A DNA stretch of 64,000 bases from Mesorhizobium liriopis (GTDB lineage: Bacteria > Pseudomonadota > Alphaproteobacteria > Rhizobiales > Rhizobiaceae): contig NZ_JAMXQS010000007.1 in assembly GCF_024053505.1 (NCBI RefSeq), forward strand, positions 124,001-188,000, read 5' to 3'. Every line of letters starts with the position of its first letter. The first letter of the stretch is position 1. A program made the translations under genes and the position numbers. The notes under the pieces are model-generated. The model was not told where the DNA came from and did no database searches. It saw only the letters and a list, made by a program, of their open reading frames with translations. Shown here piece after piece: positions 63,959 through 64,000 of this stretch.

Positions 63959-64000
63959 AGTGCCCGACAGAACCCCGAGGGTCTGACCGCCGGTTCTTTT

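Overview
The window is about 64 kb of high-GC chromosome from an alphaproteobacterium, almost certainly a member of the Rhizobiales (Hyphomicrobiales), Phyllobacteriaceae/Brucellaceae-like. The signs are a fused anthranilate synthase TrpE(G) preceded by a WWW leader peptide, an Omp19-type lipoprotein close to mdh, the membrane ferritin MbfA, a ChoXWV choline importer, and the blocks septation protein A-ftsY-mtaB-dapF, zapE-mdh-sucCD-sucAB-lpd and rimM-trmD-rplS-leuC. The genus cannot be fixed from the sequence. The gene content is mainly housekeeping. I saw no prophage, plasmid, CRISPR array, tRNA or rRNA.

Layout. 1-4.4 kb: the 5' end of a PLP-dependent ornithine/lysine decarboxylase with a long untranslated leader, a LysR regulator, a DUF1007 plus NicO nickel/cobalt pair, and a membrane-anchored unknown. 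4.7-8.3 kb: leuA with a leucine-rich leader peptide, an AbrB-type transporter and a VOC protein. 8.5-11.8 kb: a Tat-exported PhoX-like phosphatase and a CDF metal exporter. 12-17.9 kb: trpL-trpE(G) with an attenuator, and a marR-emrA-emrB efflux operon. 18-22.9 kb: DUF1622-mgtC-mbfA, fhs and a DUF2333 protein. 23-27.9 kb: choXWV followed by ccmCDG. 28-37.3 kb: DUF2332, DUF1127, septation protein A, ftsY, mtaB, dapF, DUF1328, an MBL hydrolase, omp19 and zapE. 37.5-48.4 kb: the TCA block mdh-sucC-sucD-sucA-sucB-(SDR, unknown, MAPEG)-lpd. 48.7-57.3 kb: a Pro/Ala-rich membrane protein, TraB/GumN, xerC, rimM-trmD-rplS, two methyltransferases, an amino-acid ABC pair lacking an ATPase, and a second MgtC. 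57.4-64 kb: leuC, a diguanylate cyclase, a ClpP-like membrane protein with a coiled-coil membrane partner, and two small envelope proteins.

The most interesting signals lie between the genes. First, trpL and leuL share one promoter geometry (TTGCGN, 17 bp, -10 hexamer, 7 nt, ATG), so both look like leaderless attenuator peptides. Second, three small inverted-repeat elements sit exactly at stop codons. One of them supplies the TAG stops of both flanking convergent genes and has the TA-flanked shape of an IS630/mariner-type MITE. Third, two more families of palindromic intergenic repeats recur across the window. Fourth, the decarboxylase has a strong promoter about 440 nt upstream, consistent with the alphaproteobacterial speF-type leader. 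Fifth, ccmCDG follows choXWV instead of ccmAB. Promoter calls are by eye, and all functions are inferred from recognised family features without database searches.
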